Under the pieces are notes generated by a model. The model saw only the letters and a list, made by a program, of their open reading frames with translations, was not told the origin of the DNA and made no database searches. From positions 1,069,863-1,133,862 of the forward strand of contig LNAC01000346.1 of the NCBI GenBank assembly GCA_002007465.1: 64,000 nt of DNA, in the 5' to 3' direction. The position numbers were made by a program, and so were the translations under genes. The DNA is from Ailurus styani. Its lineage: Eukaryota; Chordata; Mammalia; Carnivora; Ailuridae. Positions 1 to 11,892 of this stretch are shown here, piece by piece. Position 1 is the stretch's first letter, and each line of letters starts with the position of its first letter.

Positions 1-214
1 TATTAAATTTGCTTTATTTTTGTGTATTTTAGGTAATTTATAATTGTTTACAACTTATTGCCAAAACATGAAAAATCCTACCTCTCCTATGAAGTCATTA
101 ATGACTGCATGCTCAGTGATGCCTTCTCCTTATTATTTCCACAGGAAAACAGAATGAAGAAAGTCAACATCATAAAGTAAACCGTGGTTACCTATCTTAA
201 AAGAGCCAATTTTA

Positions 215-420
215 GGGCGCCTGGGTGGCTCAGTGGGTTAAAGCCGCTGCCTTCGGCTCAGGTCATGATCCCAGGGTCCTGGGATCGAGGCCCACATCGG
301 GCTCTCTGCTCAGCAGGGAGCCTGCTTCCTCCTCTCTCCTCTCTCTGCCTGCCTCTCTGCCTACTTGTGATCTCTCTCTCTGTGTCAAATGAATAAATAA
401 AATCTTTAAAAAAAAAAAAA
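215..420 (+). mobile_element. Can-SINE, young mustelid type, full length
   Basis: tRNA-derived SINE in sense orientation. It has the GGGCGCCTGGGTGGCTCAGT head, the CTCAGGTCATGATCCCAGGG internal segment, a C/T-rich stretch, then AATAAATAAAATCTTT and a pure A-tail. It is flanked by an exact 16-bp target duplication, AAAAGAGCCAATTTTA, at 199-214 and again ending at 434 (its first As merge with the tail). The perfect duplication and uninterrupted tail mark a recent L1-mediated insertion. Short reading frames here on both strands are SINE sequence, not genes. Confidence 0.97.
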
Positions 421-434
421 AAGAGCCAATTTTA

Positions 435-1967
435 TAAGAGGACTTATGCATTATAAGAATAATGTATAATTTTCTAATGTCAGAGTTTTGGCTTTATAAT
501 CTATATGATTAGACAGTCAGTATTAATAAAATATTGGGAGCTGTGCTACATATAGTAGTTTTACAGAAGAAATTTAAGACTTTGGATTCACTCAAGGCTT
601 AATCACCAGGATTTCAGCTCAAAAGCAGGTGTGGAAGACTATCCAACCCAATTTCTTCCCTGTGCATCTCTCTAGAAAATAGCCAATAAATTAGCAACTA
701 CTTGAGTCAGGAGCAACTCTGTTACAGAGCATCTTACTTGGGTAGGCTATGTTCATCTCATCCTCTGGTTTAATGTATTCTCTGGAAAGCCTCTCAAAAT
801 CATTTTAATCCCTCTTCCATGTGGTAGCACTTTGATATTAAAGCAGTTCTGATGCCACTTGTTCTCATGCCCTAGCCACCCAATTTTAGCTAATGTATAC
901 TAATATAACTTTCTTTTAAAATTAAATATTTTGCTACTGTGGCTTTAAATTCTGGATTTTATTAAGAGCCTTGCCTAAAGGAAGAGCACTTGGGAAAGTA
1001 TATAGAAGTTTTTATTTCCATGACTGCTTTAAAAAACAAGATTCTTGATGAGCATCAAAGAACAGGAAGAAGTTTAGCATCATCGAATCCTGTAGACTCC
1101 AGAGTGAAATCTCTGGGGAAATTATAGGGGAAAATATAGAAAGGGGCAAGCTTTAAAAGTAACAGAATCTGATAATTAGATTTAATTGGGTCACCTCCTT
1201 ACTATCATCATAATCTCATCTCTCATTTAGTGTTATTACACATAGCAGGTGAAATGATGAGAACAAATTTTGTAGTGAACAAACTGAAAGTCACTAAAAA
1301 AGTGAGAAATTTTTTAAAAAAGAAAAATGTCATTGTAGCTATTTTGAAAACTAGTTTGCATTTTTGCATGCATCCTACTTTCCATTATGTAAAAACTAGA
1401 ATTATATAGATCCCAGATAATTGTAAATGGGATTTTAATTCTAAGCAGAAATAAAACTAACACTATGATTTCCCCTTTTCAATCTGAATGTTTTAATTAT
1501 TTTAAAAAAGATATAGTCATGTCTAAGTTCTACAAACAGGAAATCTAAAAGCCAAGATTCACTTTCAGCCATGTTTTAACAATACCCCTTTAAAAGTTGA
1601 CCATTTAAAATTAACTTCTAGGAATCTGAATGTATGTGGTTTCCATTATATAGAAACTTATGGTGAAGTTAGAAACATCATCTGCAGATGTCTTTATGCA
1701 CAAAGGGACAATACAGTAATTTGCCAAAGTGTATACTATACATACTGCTCTAGATTTTTGTTTTTTATTGCATATTACCTTTTGGTTATGTTATATTCAA
1801 CCAGTTTTTGTGATTTTATTACTATTTAGCACTTTGACTTAACTGATTCTTAAAACTCATTATGGTGCACAACAAAACAGAAAGATTTGCTCTGTTATTC
1901 TAGAGGTATTATGATTGTCTGTAAGTTTTCCTAATCTCACCAGAACAGCAAAAAAAGAATAAGTACA
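435..1967. other. Unassigned A+T-rich DNA
   Basis: I recognise no coding sequence or repeat here. No reading frame of notable length is present and the composition is typical of A+T-rich mammalian intergenic or intronic DNA. Confidence 0.5.
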
Positions 1968-2147
1968 GGGCGCCTGGGTGGCTGAGTGGGTTAAAGCCTC
2001 TGCCTTTGGCTCAGGTCATAATCTCAGGGTCCTGGGATCGAGCCCCACATGGGGCGCCCTGCTCAGCAGGGAGCCTGCTTCCTCCTCTCTCTGTCTGCCT
2101 CTCTGCCTACTTGTAATCTCTCTGTCAAATAAATAAAGTCTTTTTTT
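1968..2147 (+). mobile_element. Can-SINE, young mustelid type
   Basis: Sense Can-SINE starting GGGCGCCTGGGTGGCTGAGT and ending in CAAATAAATAAAGTC followed by T and A runs. The target duplication is AAAAAAAGAATAAGTA (1950-1965) against AAAAAAAGAATACTTA (2148-2163), 14 of 16 matching. It belongs to the same stratum as the copy at 215. Confidence 0.95.
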
Positions 2148-2154
2148 AAAAAAA

Positions 2155-3005
2155 GAATACTTATGAAGCAAAATTACTTCGTATATTATTCTAGCTTTCT
2201 CCTCCATATATGCAAAGTTTTTCTGTTAAAAATAGTAGAATTTGTGCAAAATAAAATAAAAAGCTTATTAAGCTGGAGACTGAAATCTGCTAATACATTC
2301 TGTCCTAGAGTTGTGTATAACATCTCCTATTTTTATTTTGCTAGAATTCCTCTTCTTCATTTGTTCTGGAAGTAACACCCAGATTTATTTTAGGAATCTG
2401 ACTTCCTCATTCATGTGGCTTTATTAGAAGTTCCAATTACCAAACTCTGTTCTGAATTTTAAAAAGTGAGAATTCAACTCAGGCTTGTTCAGTAAAGTAC
2501 TTTATCCTTCAAGCACGTTATTGGCAGAGATCTGATAAAATCTCAAACTTTTATATAAAAACACTGGGAAAGAGAAAGTACTTCCTTTCTCCGGGATGGC
2601 TGCCTGGGCTGATATAAGCCTGGATCTGTCTGAGGCCATGCACTCCCAGCGTGTGAAGTAAGTCCTAATGCAGAACCAGGAACAAGGAGGCCAACTGACA
2701 GCGACATGTCTAGGAGAAGGACACGTGAATGAGCACCCGCGGGCACCACCTAAGAAGGGGATTCCTTGATAAAAGCACCAATAAATCCCTTATTTCTTGG
2801 TTTGATTTCTCTATCTGCAGCTACAAAATCCCCACAAGTACAAGCTGCAATGAAGTAATAGCCTGCAAAAGAAGAACAATGCATAATGCCTTCTTCTACA
2901 AGGAAATGTAGATAGTAAGTTTATAGTAAGTCAAACGGTGAAGTGTGCTGTTTTAAGGAATAGACAAGGCAAATCAATGAGCCAGAAAATACTGTGTGGA
3001 AAGGG
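2155..3005. other. Unassigned DNA with a possible old repeat segment
   Basis: No gene is recognised. About 2560-2750 is less A+T-rich (GGCTGCCTGGGCTGATATAA onward) and has the look of an old LTR or DNA-transposon remnant, but I cannot assign a family. The rest is A+T-rich and unassigned. Confidence 0.35.
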
Positions 3006-3080
3006 TGTGTGTGTGCGCGTGTGTGTGTTTCACGTGCATCAGAGAGAGAAAAAGATTGGGAGAGAGAGAGAGAGAGGAGA
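3006..3080. repeat. Low-complexity GT and GA microsatellites
   Basis: A (TG)n run broken by CGCG (about 3006-3029) is followed about 35 bases later by an (AG)n run (about 3059-3078). Overlapping short reading frames across this stretch are repeat-encoded and spurious. Confidence 0.85.
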
Positions 3081-3149
3081 GTGGGAATTGCTACATATCA
3101 CTAGAAAATCAGTTGAATATTCACCAAATGGTGCTAAAGTATTTGTTCA

Positions 3150-3560
3150 CTTGGCGAAAAAAATCAAGTTATATATCCGTACAAGATACTGTGTGTGTTT
3201 TTACAAAATGAATGTGTGTTTACATGCTAAAATTTCATGCTAAAACATTACAGTAAAAACTGAAAATGGATAAAATCTATAGGTGAATATTTAATGGATC
3301 TAGAAATGGCAAAGCACATATTATTCTGAAAAGCAATAGAAATTTAAAACAAATCAAAGCATTTCCACACACAAACACTGGAATACCCTATAAATCAGAA
3401 AACTCAAATCAAAACTGATTAATGTTACTAAGTTAGAGATAAGACAATTTACTAAAGAAACACCAGTGACCCATAATGGTACATGAACATTCAGTATCAC
3501 CAATACTCAAAGAATGCCAATAAAATTACCAAAAAAAAAATTAAAAATAGAAATACATAG
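3150..3560 (+). mobile_element. Old L1/HAL1-like 3' fragment
   Basis: A-rich strand with motifs such as GAAACACCAGTGACCCATAA and a following segment ending AATGCCAATAAAATTACC. These resemble the degenerate 3' portion of old L1 or HAL1 elements. There is no intact reading frame, boundaries are approximate and divergence is high. Confidence 0.35.
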
Positions 3561-3889
3561 CATGACGAGAGGATGGTAAAGGGGGTATCTTAATACATTT
3601 CTTTCTTTTCGGAAGAACATCTGCCTGTTTCAATAAAACTTCTTAGCCTTTGTGATCTTTTAATGACCTTTCTAGGAAGCCTCTCAAGCAGACTTTTCAG
3701 TTATTTTCTGCATATTTAAAATAAAAAGATGCAATAACAATCTTAATTCTAAGATAGTAATTCGACTACAGTACATTCACACAAAGGAAGATCTGGAAGC
3801 TAATTAATTTTTTAGAACATGGATAAATGAGTTGTGCACAATAAAGAATATATAGGGCAGGGAATAAAACCATATATTATCACTCCTAG

Positions 3890-3990
3890 TTTAAAAAAGA
3901 AAGAAAAACAAGAAGAAAGGAAAAGGAAAAAAAATTTCAGAGAAGGAAGGGGGGGTGGGAAGGTTTTCCAGAAGAAAGAAAATGGGAAAT
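3890..3990 (+). repeat. Purine-rich low-complexity tract
   Basis: About 100 bases of nearly uninterrupted A/G on the + strand (AAAGAAAGAAAAACAAGAAG, later GGAAGGGGGGGTGGGAAGG), with only a few pyrimidines. No coding potential is apparent. Confidence 0.7.
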
Positions 3991-4209
3991 AACCAATTTT
4001 AGATAGAGGAGATCGTTATAAGAGATTCACCATAAAGTTAGAACACCCTGGAAAAATTCCTTCAGGAAACATACAATAATTTTATTACAACTAGTTTTTT
4101 TTTTAAATATCAGGGCTAAAATATAACTTCTGATTTGTTTTAGTATCTGCAGCATACTAAGTGTTCTTAGGCATTACTGAGAAAGTAGGTTTTAAAAGGT
4201 TTGTAATCT

Positions 4210-4370
4210 GCAAACTGAGGATTGCTAGGGGGAGGGGGGAGGGATGGGGTGGCTGGGTTATGGACATTGGGGAGGGTATGTGCTATGGTGAGTGCTGTGA
4301 ATTGTGTAAGACTGATGATTCACAGACCTGTATCCCTGAAGCAAATAATACATTATATGTTAATTTTAAA
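4210..4370 (+). mobile_element. Young 5'-truncated L1 3' end
   Basis: 161 bp of carnivore L1 3' end (GGTTATGGACATTGGGGAGG ... TCACAGACCTGTATCCCTGA ... TTAATTTTAAA). It is flanked by a perfect 16-bp target duplication, AAAAGGTTTGTAATCT, at 4194-4209 and 4371-4386. The same 3' end recurs inside the SINE at 31371. The perfect duplication indicates a fairly recent insertion, and the severe 5' truncation is normal for L1. Confidence 0.93.
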
Positions 4371-4386
4371 AAAAGGTTTGTAATCT

Positions 4387-4919
4387 TTATTTTAACTTCA
4401 CTTTTATTTACATAAGAATGTCATTAAAATAAGGACTTCAAAATAGTGGTTGTGAATTGCCTAGTTATGTTATAGTCTATTTATAAATGAGAAAAAGGAT
4501 AAAAGAAACTTTTCAAACCCAAACCACCAAAAAGGCAAATTTTCAAGGCTTTGAAGAAACAGTGAAGAGGGAAAAATGTCTAAACAATTTAGTCATATTC
4601 TGCCATACTTCAACATGAACTCATTCAATATCTATTAAATTTCCAGAGAGTATGGTTTGGCAAAAAAATAAGCAAGGGGCTTTCTTGCCTTCCAGTTTTC
4701 TTGGACGTGAGCAGAAGCTGCAGCAGTTTTTCTTCTGCTGATTTAACAGGATACTTTTTCTTCCTATATATATTTTTTTCCCCTCCCAACCTTTATATTG
4801 TGAAACAGCTTGAATTAAACCAACATGAGCATCCAGATGAAATTTAAAAATCACAAAACAAGCTATATGCTTAAAGTATTTAGAATCTTTTTGCTGGGCA
4901 CAAAATAACGTTCGGCAAT
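4387..4919. other. Unassigned A+T-rich DNA
   Basis: Nothing recognised. A 120-codon open frame on the - strand runs into the LTR at 4920; it has no family resemblance and no supporting context. Confidence 0.45.
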
Positions 4920-5462
4920 TTAAGGACAAACTCACCAAGTCATACCGTACTCTACAGCCTCCATGATGGCTCTTAAAATCCATACCTCCTGGTGTTCACA
5001 GCTTTGTGTAATTCTCTCCCCCTGGGTAACTTGCTTCCAACCAATAAAATGTGCCAATGCTGACAAGTTATGACATCTGTGATTGGGTTACTTATACAAG
5101 GTTGTGACTTCCACCTCGATAGCTGACCCTATTGCTTTTGGGGTTTGCATTCTTTGAGGATGCCACTTGTTGTGCTGGAGAACTGAGGACAGAATCTAGC
5201 CAACAGAGAGAATGCCCTCAGTCCAGCATCCTGAGAGGTACTGAGTGTTCCTGGCATCCACAGAAGAGCCTGAAAGTTGTGCCTTTCAGATAAGAGGGCA
5301 AATCCGGAGTCCACATCTTAATTTCAGAGAAACAATGAGACAAAGGACCCAGCTAAAACATGCCCAGATTACTGATCCCCAGGAACTGTGAGATAATGTG
5401 AGTTGTTTCCATCTACTAATGTTTGAGATGATTTGTGAAGCAGCAATAACTAGTTAATACAC
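4920..5462 (+). mobile_element. Ancient solo LTR, ERVL/MaLR type
   Basis: The + strand carries motifs typical of old mammalian LTRs: TTGCTTCCAACCAATAAAAT near the start, CTGTGATTGGGTTACTTATA in the middle, GGACCCAGCTAAAACATGCC late, and a 3' end with GGAACTGTGAGATAATGTGA and GCAGCAATAACTAGTTAATAC. No internal retroviral genes flank it, so it is a solo LTR remnant. The exact subfamily is uncertain. Confidence 0.65.
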
Positions 5463-7439
5463 AAAATTTACCTTCATCATGATGAGTTCAAATACACAAT
5501 TGGTGTAGTTAATACATTTATGGTGTTACCCCAAGATCACAAGTTTCTAGAAATACTGAATTCGGTCGTGTCTATGTACTTCATACAAAACAGATTCTCT
5601 TATTTTGTAAAAGCAGCATTTTTAGTTTCATCTGTTACTAGTGTACTTGAAGAAGTAGAGAAAGGAAATTAAAGTTAAGTTTGAAGTTAGATTAGTAGAA
5701 TTTCCTCCAGAATAAGTATAGTGCACTGTACATATCTAATGGAATTGGGGATTTAACCATAGTTTAACCATAATTGAGATGATAGCCAAAATGTCCTATA
5801 TAACCAGACAGAACACTCCCATCTATAAATTGATTGATTGATTCATTTCTCCAAAAATATTTATTTAAGTATATTTTTTATCAGAAATCCTTATAGTTAA
5901 GTGAACCACTCAGGTAAGCAATACACATGATTCTACTTATCTCCAACTGCAACCTTTGAGGTTGAAGGTCATTCCCAGAGTTGGATACTGTTGCCCTAAG
6001 TTCACATCCTTCGCCATGCCACTGACCATTTGGACTGTGAGATTTGGTGCTTAATGGCCTGGATTTTTACTTCTTAATAAAACTGAAGTTAGATATTCTT
6101 ATGTAATCCTTTTCTTCACATTGTTTATTTATAATATTTATCATGAAAGATTTACAAGTTATGATAAATCATTCTTCAATTGGGAGGAACGTGTATGTAC
6201 ATTTTTTATCACAGTAAGTTATACATAAAAACTTTGTGTTTTTTCATGCCAGGTAAAACTCAAATATGTTATTCGTTGTATATAATTAAAGAAAGACTAT
6301 GCAGTTTGCATGTTTAAATATCTAGATTGTGAATTTTGAATGAGTTCGAGAATTAATTTTGTAGGCAAAGCGCAGTTTTGTCTTTTTCTAAATAAACTCT
6401 GCATAGTAACCATTTCAAGTTTGCTGACTATTGTCATTGCCTATAGATATTTCTCCTTTCTCCATTTAGTACATGGAAAAAGTATGTATATGCAAAAAGA
6501 TAGATTGTGCTTTAGCCATCACTTTTTGGCAGATCTTGGGGCTACCAGCAGTAATATAGGTTGATATAACCCGTTTTTCCTAATTCATGACACACTACAG
6601 GTGACAGCCTTCAATATATCTATCTTATCCAATCCCCAGAAGGGAATTGTTGTCTGAAAAAAAAAAGTGTGTTTTTTATTATTGATTCTAACATCACACT
6701 CTTGGTTTCATTATGCAATTATTGGTAGGGCCATTTCAGTGTCTTACCAACTAAAAAGTTATAAACAATCATGCGGATGTCAAATTTTTCCACTTTTTAA
6801 AGAGAATGTTGCGCTACATGCAAAACATTCCAAAGGTGAAAAATTTTTTCTTTGTTACAGAGGAGACAATATTTTATTATAATTCCATGCAAACTGAGGG
6901 ATTTTATATCAAATTATTCATTTTGCCTTAAAAATTTCGTTAATAAATACTAATCAATGAGAATACTATATTACTCTTAAATCACAGTTTCAAAGTTCTC
7001 AATTAAAATTGTTTCAGGTAAGGAATCATTTTAACATGTGCTATGTTCCCAATTGTTTTTCAGACAGTGTTTTGTGTTATTACTGTGTTATTACTGCCTG
7101 ACAGAGCGTGCGGTGATTTTAGAGAGCCTTTACCTTGACGTGACTAACCCAGGAGAAACTATTTCAGGGTAGGAAGAAGAAACACCAAACTAGTCCTAGA
7201 CAACGAAATTCTATGTTTCTCTAGCAAGTGCACTGCTTTTATAATTTGAACATGGCTTTGAAAAATGAGATTATGGATGATCATTTCTAACAGTTACAGC
7301 CGAATGTATTGGATATGATTTCCCATGTAAAAATATATACTCTTCCTTTCTTAAAATTTCTTGTTAGCAATGTAATGTTGCTTCCTTTGTATTATCTTAA
7401 GCCAGAATACAGTGTCGCTATTACTACCACTACTACTGC
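5463..7439. other. Unassigned A+T-rich DNA
   Basis: About 2 kb with no recognised repeat or gene. Open frames near 6340-6564 and 6667-6882 are short, A+T-driven and lack family resemblance. Confidence 0.45.
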
Positions 7440-7650
7440 TATTAACAGTTAATATTTTTTGGACAATTCTGTACTCCAAACCTGTATGTACTAAGACACT
7501 GATTTCTTAGAATAATTCCATCCAGGTAGTACAAATATTATCACCCCCATTTTCCAGTTAAGGAAACAAGGATAAATAACTGACTCCATGTGATTACACA
7601 TCAACTCAATGTTGGAGCTAAGATTTAGTGAAGCTAGTCATGCTCTAAAT
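7440..7650 (+). repeat. MIR SINE fragment
   Basis: Diverged MIR core in sense orientation: AATTCCATCCAGGTAGTACA, ATTATCACCCCCATTTTCCA, GGAAACAAGGATAAATAACT, then GTTGGAGCTAAGATTTAGTG and a closing CATGCTCT. The order matches MIR (balanced composition, CCCATTTTNCAG, GAGGAAAC). It is ancient, with no visible target duplication. Confidence 0.75.
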
Positions 7651-7988
7651 AAATAACCAATACTTCATCCAAGGAGGCACTAGAAGTCCCTAAGTATTCT
7701 GGTGAATTCCAAGGGTAGTGGTACAGGACTGTCACACTGTGGTGGTTGTCAAACTTATCAACATTTTCAGAGTGATCACTCGACTTTTTTTTTTTAACAA
7801 TGTACACACATCATACAGCTATTCCACTGGTAAAATATCTGTTACTTCTTGATTATTGCTCCTCAATAGCATTCACTTTTATGAGCATGAGGAGTATTTT
7901 ATGCAATGATTAATTCCAATGCTAAGCATTTTATGGGGCTTATACAATCAAATATCTCTGTATGAATATACTTCAATTTGGCATATAG

Positions 7989-8032
7989 ACATATATATAT
8001 ATATATACACACACACACACGCGCGCACGCAC
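7989..8032. repeat. Compound (AT)(AC)(GC) microsatellite
   Basis: 44 bases of strictly alternating purine and pyrimidine: (AT)n then (AC)n then CGCGCGCACGCAC. It is simple sequence, probably length-variable, and capable of forming Z-DNA. Confidence 0.92.
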
Positions 8033-8483
8033 TCTATCAAATAACTGCATTAAGGTGAAAGGGAATTTTAGATATATGATTCCTTCCCACATAAATAATG
8101 TTGCTCATACATGACAAATTAACCATAAGTGCCACTTTTTTCATCATGAATATTAGTTTTGGTGGCTCGTGTTTCTGTAGCTAGAGACGACCATGCCATC
8201 TGCTGTACGGACTAGGTGCTGCCATGAACAGTGAGACGGCCGAGCTCATGGAGCCAGAAACACACAGTCTCCCAATTAATTTTACTCCTTATATTTACTT
8301 GATGAGGTTGAAAGTCATGAAAGGATACTAAGAATTTTTCCAGATATAAAATGGAGGGTTACAGTTGCCCTTAACAATAAAAGTGTGGGCAGATAATTAC
8401 CTGTAGCCACGATCTTAGGCATTAATTCCTCTTCTTCCCTCCTCCCCACCTCACACTGAACACATGCCTCTATGGTATTAAGA

Positions 8484-8565
8484 CTTGTTTGTTTGTTTGT
8501 TTGTCTGTTTGTTTTAGAGAGAGAGAGTGAGCACGCACTAGCTGGGAGAGGAGCAGGGGGGAGAA
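8484..8565 (-). mobile_element. Fragment of an old Can-SINE
   Basis: A (TTTG)n stretch is followed by TTTTAGAGAGAGAGAGTGAG and GCTGGGAGAGGAGCAGGGG, which resembles the reverse-complemented tail and C/T-rich part of an old Can-SINE. The tRNA-like head is missing. It could also be plain simple repeat next to a G-rich stretch. Confidence 0.45.
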
Positions 8566-8674
8566 ATATATCATGAAATGTACTCCTAAACTTAAACTTT
8601 TCAGTGTCTAATTCACCTCCTCTATATAAATTACATATATAGCATGATTCAAAATTTTATATCATATAGAAGCA

Positions 8675-8701
8675 GTGTGTGTGTGTGCGTGTGCACGCAC
8701 A
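8675..8701. repeat. GT/GC alternating microsatellite
   Basis: (GT)n then GCGTGTGCACGCACA: 27 bases of unbroken purine-pyrimidine alternation. It is a second Z-prone run about 640 bp from the one at 7989. Confidence 0.85.
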
Positions 8702-9755
8702 AAGGTTATGCATATAAATGTAACAAGTTTTTATAACAGTCTATTAGGATACATAAGGGACACTAGTTTGTACATTCTGAGTTTCCCATATTCTCTCCAC
8801 TGTGGTGTTAAAATACAGTTCATTTATTAGAATGCATTCATTCTACAGTCCACAGTAAAACCCGAAATTTGTCCCTGTGAACTGTGGGGTTTATTTTAAA
8901 TCACTCACATTTAAGAAAAATACACATTATTTCTAATGAATAATTCAAATGCAGATGTGTATCACTACATTGTGAAATAGTTTGATAACAAAGGAGAGTT
9001 TTTTTCTTATTTGTGGTATATGTTGTGGCATGTGTCAGTGGCTTCCCAAAGTGCATTTTTTGGTATCCTATGTTTCTTTACCTACCACAAGGCCATGATG
9101 TTGTTCTATGCTTTCTTCAAAAAATATTTATTTACATTTTTAGTTTTCACATTTGAAACATGGTATGAGGTAGAGATCAAGAGCTTTTTTATTTTTTTAT
9201 ATAGGTATCCAATTGTTTTAGCACCATTTATTGAGAAGACCATTTTTTCCCTCTGAACTGTACTAGTGCTATTGTCATATATCAAGAGCCTTTTCTTGTA
9301 CCAATACCCAACTGTCTTTATTACTGCAACTTTTATAAGTATGAAATCTGGCTGTGTGTGTTTTCCAAAATTTGTTTTCTTTTTCGAATTTTCTACCGCC
9401 TGATCCAAATTATTTGTATTTCCACATGGCTTTTAGAGAAGTTTTTTCTGTTACCACAAAAAGAAAGCATACTGAAATTTAAATTGATTGCATTAAAACT
9501 ATAGATCAATTTGGGAGAATGATACTGAGTTTGCCAACACATGAGCAAGAAAAGCCCATTATTTATTTTGGTCTTTTAAAAATTCTTTCAGCAAAAATCT
9601 AACACATTTCTCTCAAAAAGATCTAACACATTTGATTTTAATAATATTATAAATAGTACTTAATAATTTTTTTCCAGTTGTTTGTTGCTAGTATATGGAA
9701 ACATATTGACCATGCATTAAATGATCTTTCTAAATTCACTTATTAATACTAATAT

Positions 9756-9950
9756 ATTCTTTAAAGATTTTATTTATTTATTTGACAGAGAGAGACACAG
9801 AGAGAGAGGGAACAAAGGAGAGGGTGTGGGAGATGGGGAAGCAGGCTTCCTGCCAAACAGGGAGCCTGATGTGGGGCTTGATCCCAAGTCCCTGGGATCA
9901 TGACCTGAGCCGAAGGCAGACACTTAATGACCGAGCCACCCAGGCACCCC
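9756..9950 (-). mobile_element. Can-SINE, intermediate type, inside L1
   Basis: Reverse-orientation Can-SINE: TTTAAAGATTTTATTTATTT, AGAG-rich stretch, then GACCGAGCCACCCAGGCACC. Target duplication AATACTAATAT (9745-9755 and 9951-9961) is exact. It interrupts the antisense L1 that begins near 9090. The ACACTTAATGACC head differs from the younger mustelid form. Confidence 0.95.
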
Positions 9951-10759
9951 AATACTAATATTTTTGTACATTTTATTGAGTTTTCTAGACATAGTTATAT
10001 AATTTGTGATAAATGTAATTTTACTTCTTTCTCTCCAATATATTTATAAGCTTAATTACCTTCTCTTATACCGCACTGGCTAGGACCTTAAGTACAAAAC
10101 CGAAAAGTGATGAGACTGGATATTCTTATTGTAAAGAGAAAGCATTACATATTTCACCCTTTAGTATGATAGCTGTAGATTTTTTGATAGATAATCATTT
10201 ATGACATTAAGGGAGATTCCTCCAATTCCTAGTTTTTTGAGATTATTTATCATAAAGGGTTGTTGAATTTTATCAAATGCTTTTACTGCCTCTGGAGATG
10301 GTTATATGGTTCTTTTCCCTTATTATTACTGTGATAAATTACTTTGGCTGGGGAACAATAATTAATTTCAAATTCTTGAAATAACTCCAACTCGGACATG
10401 GTGTTTTATATATGTGTGTGCATATATACCTATCTGTATGTGTGTGTAAATATATATAACACAGATATGATTATGACTATTTTGTTCGTTGTTTTTTTAT
10501 CTATGTACATGAGATGTGCCATAATTTTCCATTCTTGCAATGCTTATATGACATATCGGAATAACATGCTGGTTTCAAAAAATGAACTAGGAAATATTTC
10601 TTTCTTTTCCATTCTCTAGAGATAATTTGTATAAATTGTATGCCATTTATTCCTTTACTATTTGGAGAAATATGTCAGTAAAGATAATCTTTGAGACTGG
10701 AATTATCTTTTTGGGGAAGGTTTTAAATTATGATGTCAATTTCTTTTCAATTATTTTCT

Positions 10760-10962
10760 TATTTTTAAAAGATTTTGTCTATTTATTTGAGAGAGAGAGA
10801 GAGAGAGAGAGCGAACACAAGTGGTGGTGAGGGGCAGAGGGAGAGGGAGAAGCAGACTCCCTGCTGAGCAGGGAGTTTGACATGGGGCTCCATCCCAGGA
10901 TCCTAGGATTCTGACCTGAGCAGAACGCAGACACTTAACCGACTGAGCCACCCAGGTGCCCC
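10760..10962 (-). mobile_element. Can-SINE, intermediate type, inside L1
   Basis: Reverse-orientation Can-SINE ending CCGACTGAGCCACCCAGGTG CCCC. Target duplication is TCAATTATTTTCT (10747-10759) against TCAGTTATTTTCT (10963-10975), 12 of 13. It is the second SINE in the same L1 and has the same orientation as the first. Confidence 0.95.
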
Positions 10963-11892
10963 TCAGTTATTTTCTAGGTTGTGAGTTTTGTATTTAGTCC
11001 TCAAACCTAACGAAGGTTAAGAACAATAGTATAGAATGAATGTTGACAAGTGAAACTCAGCTAAATCTAAGAACTCAGAAAATGTCAGAAGGGTATCACT
11101 ACATACAGAAGTTCAAGTTACTGATGTTAGAAAACATGGAAGAGTGATATAAAGGATATTATGTCTCATTTATAATAAACATGAATTATATTTACAATTT
11201 TTAAGACTGTATTTTTTCTTAAGAAACAAAATTTTATGAAATGTCAATGGGCAGTTTTGAGGAAATTGTTGATTTATTTTGTCATATTATTTTTATACCT
11301 AAATATAATTATCTAGATATACCTGTGCTCAAAATTGTCAGTTATCTACATCCTTTCTTCCATGTCCTCTATCCACACACATAAACAACCTACGCATTTC
11401 AAAAGGATGAATGAATTTCTTTGCATTTGGTTTTAATTATGAACCCTGATTGGCTCATCCATGTCTGAAAATCAAGGATTTCCCTTTTGAAATAATCTTA
11501 ACAATTTGTTTGATATAAAGAATATCTACCATAAGTGTGCTTGATTTTTCTTTGAAAACACTCATGCCTTTCTAATTTGAACTGAGAGACAGAAAAGGCA
11601 TATTCATTCTTTGTCTGAGTCCAGAATCTTTACCAGGGCCATCCATGAAATAGTTCCGTATGCCACTGCACAAAATGATACATTTATATTAAATTACCTC
11701 GTTTCCTTGTAATTAGTGATATTATATTAACTATCACTTTCCTAAAGCAAAGTGAGAAGGTAAAGAATAAAAAATTAAGTATTTATATTGCTATCACTTT
11801 CCTAAATATATCCTAGCCCTTAAGAAAGTTATTTTTTCACTTTGTGTATTGCTTAGCATAGAAAATAGATTTTAAAATGCTTACTCTTGAGT

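Larger units (their letters stand above)
9090..11010 (-). mobile_element. Old L1 ORF2 remnant, antisense, split by two SINEs
   Basis: The - strand of 9106-9408 translates to residues typical of the L1 ORF2 C-terminal region (WYWYKKRLL, GAKTIGYLYKK). Diverged ORF2 antisense sequence then resumes after the SINE at 9761 (GTTGAATTTTATCAAATGCT near 10260) and after the SINE at 10760. Stops and frameshifts are throughout, so this is a fossil of an element encoding endonuclease and reverse transcriptase. Order along the - strand is consistent with one insertion. Ends are approximate. Confidence 0.72.

Noticed and set aside
215..240. tRNA gene
   Set aside because: The A-box/B-box-like sequence belongs to tRNA-derived SINE heads; no cloverleaf with an acceptor stem can be formed.
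184..396. Recurring peptide with WLSGLKPLPSAQVMI-type core, seen at several places
   Set aside because: It is a translation of the Can-SINE, repeated at each copy, not a gene family.
4621..4983. 120-codon - strand frame
   Set aside because: Its start lies in an ancient LTR and its body has no resemblance to a protein family.
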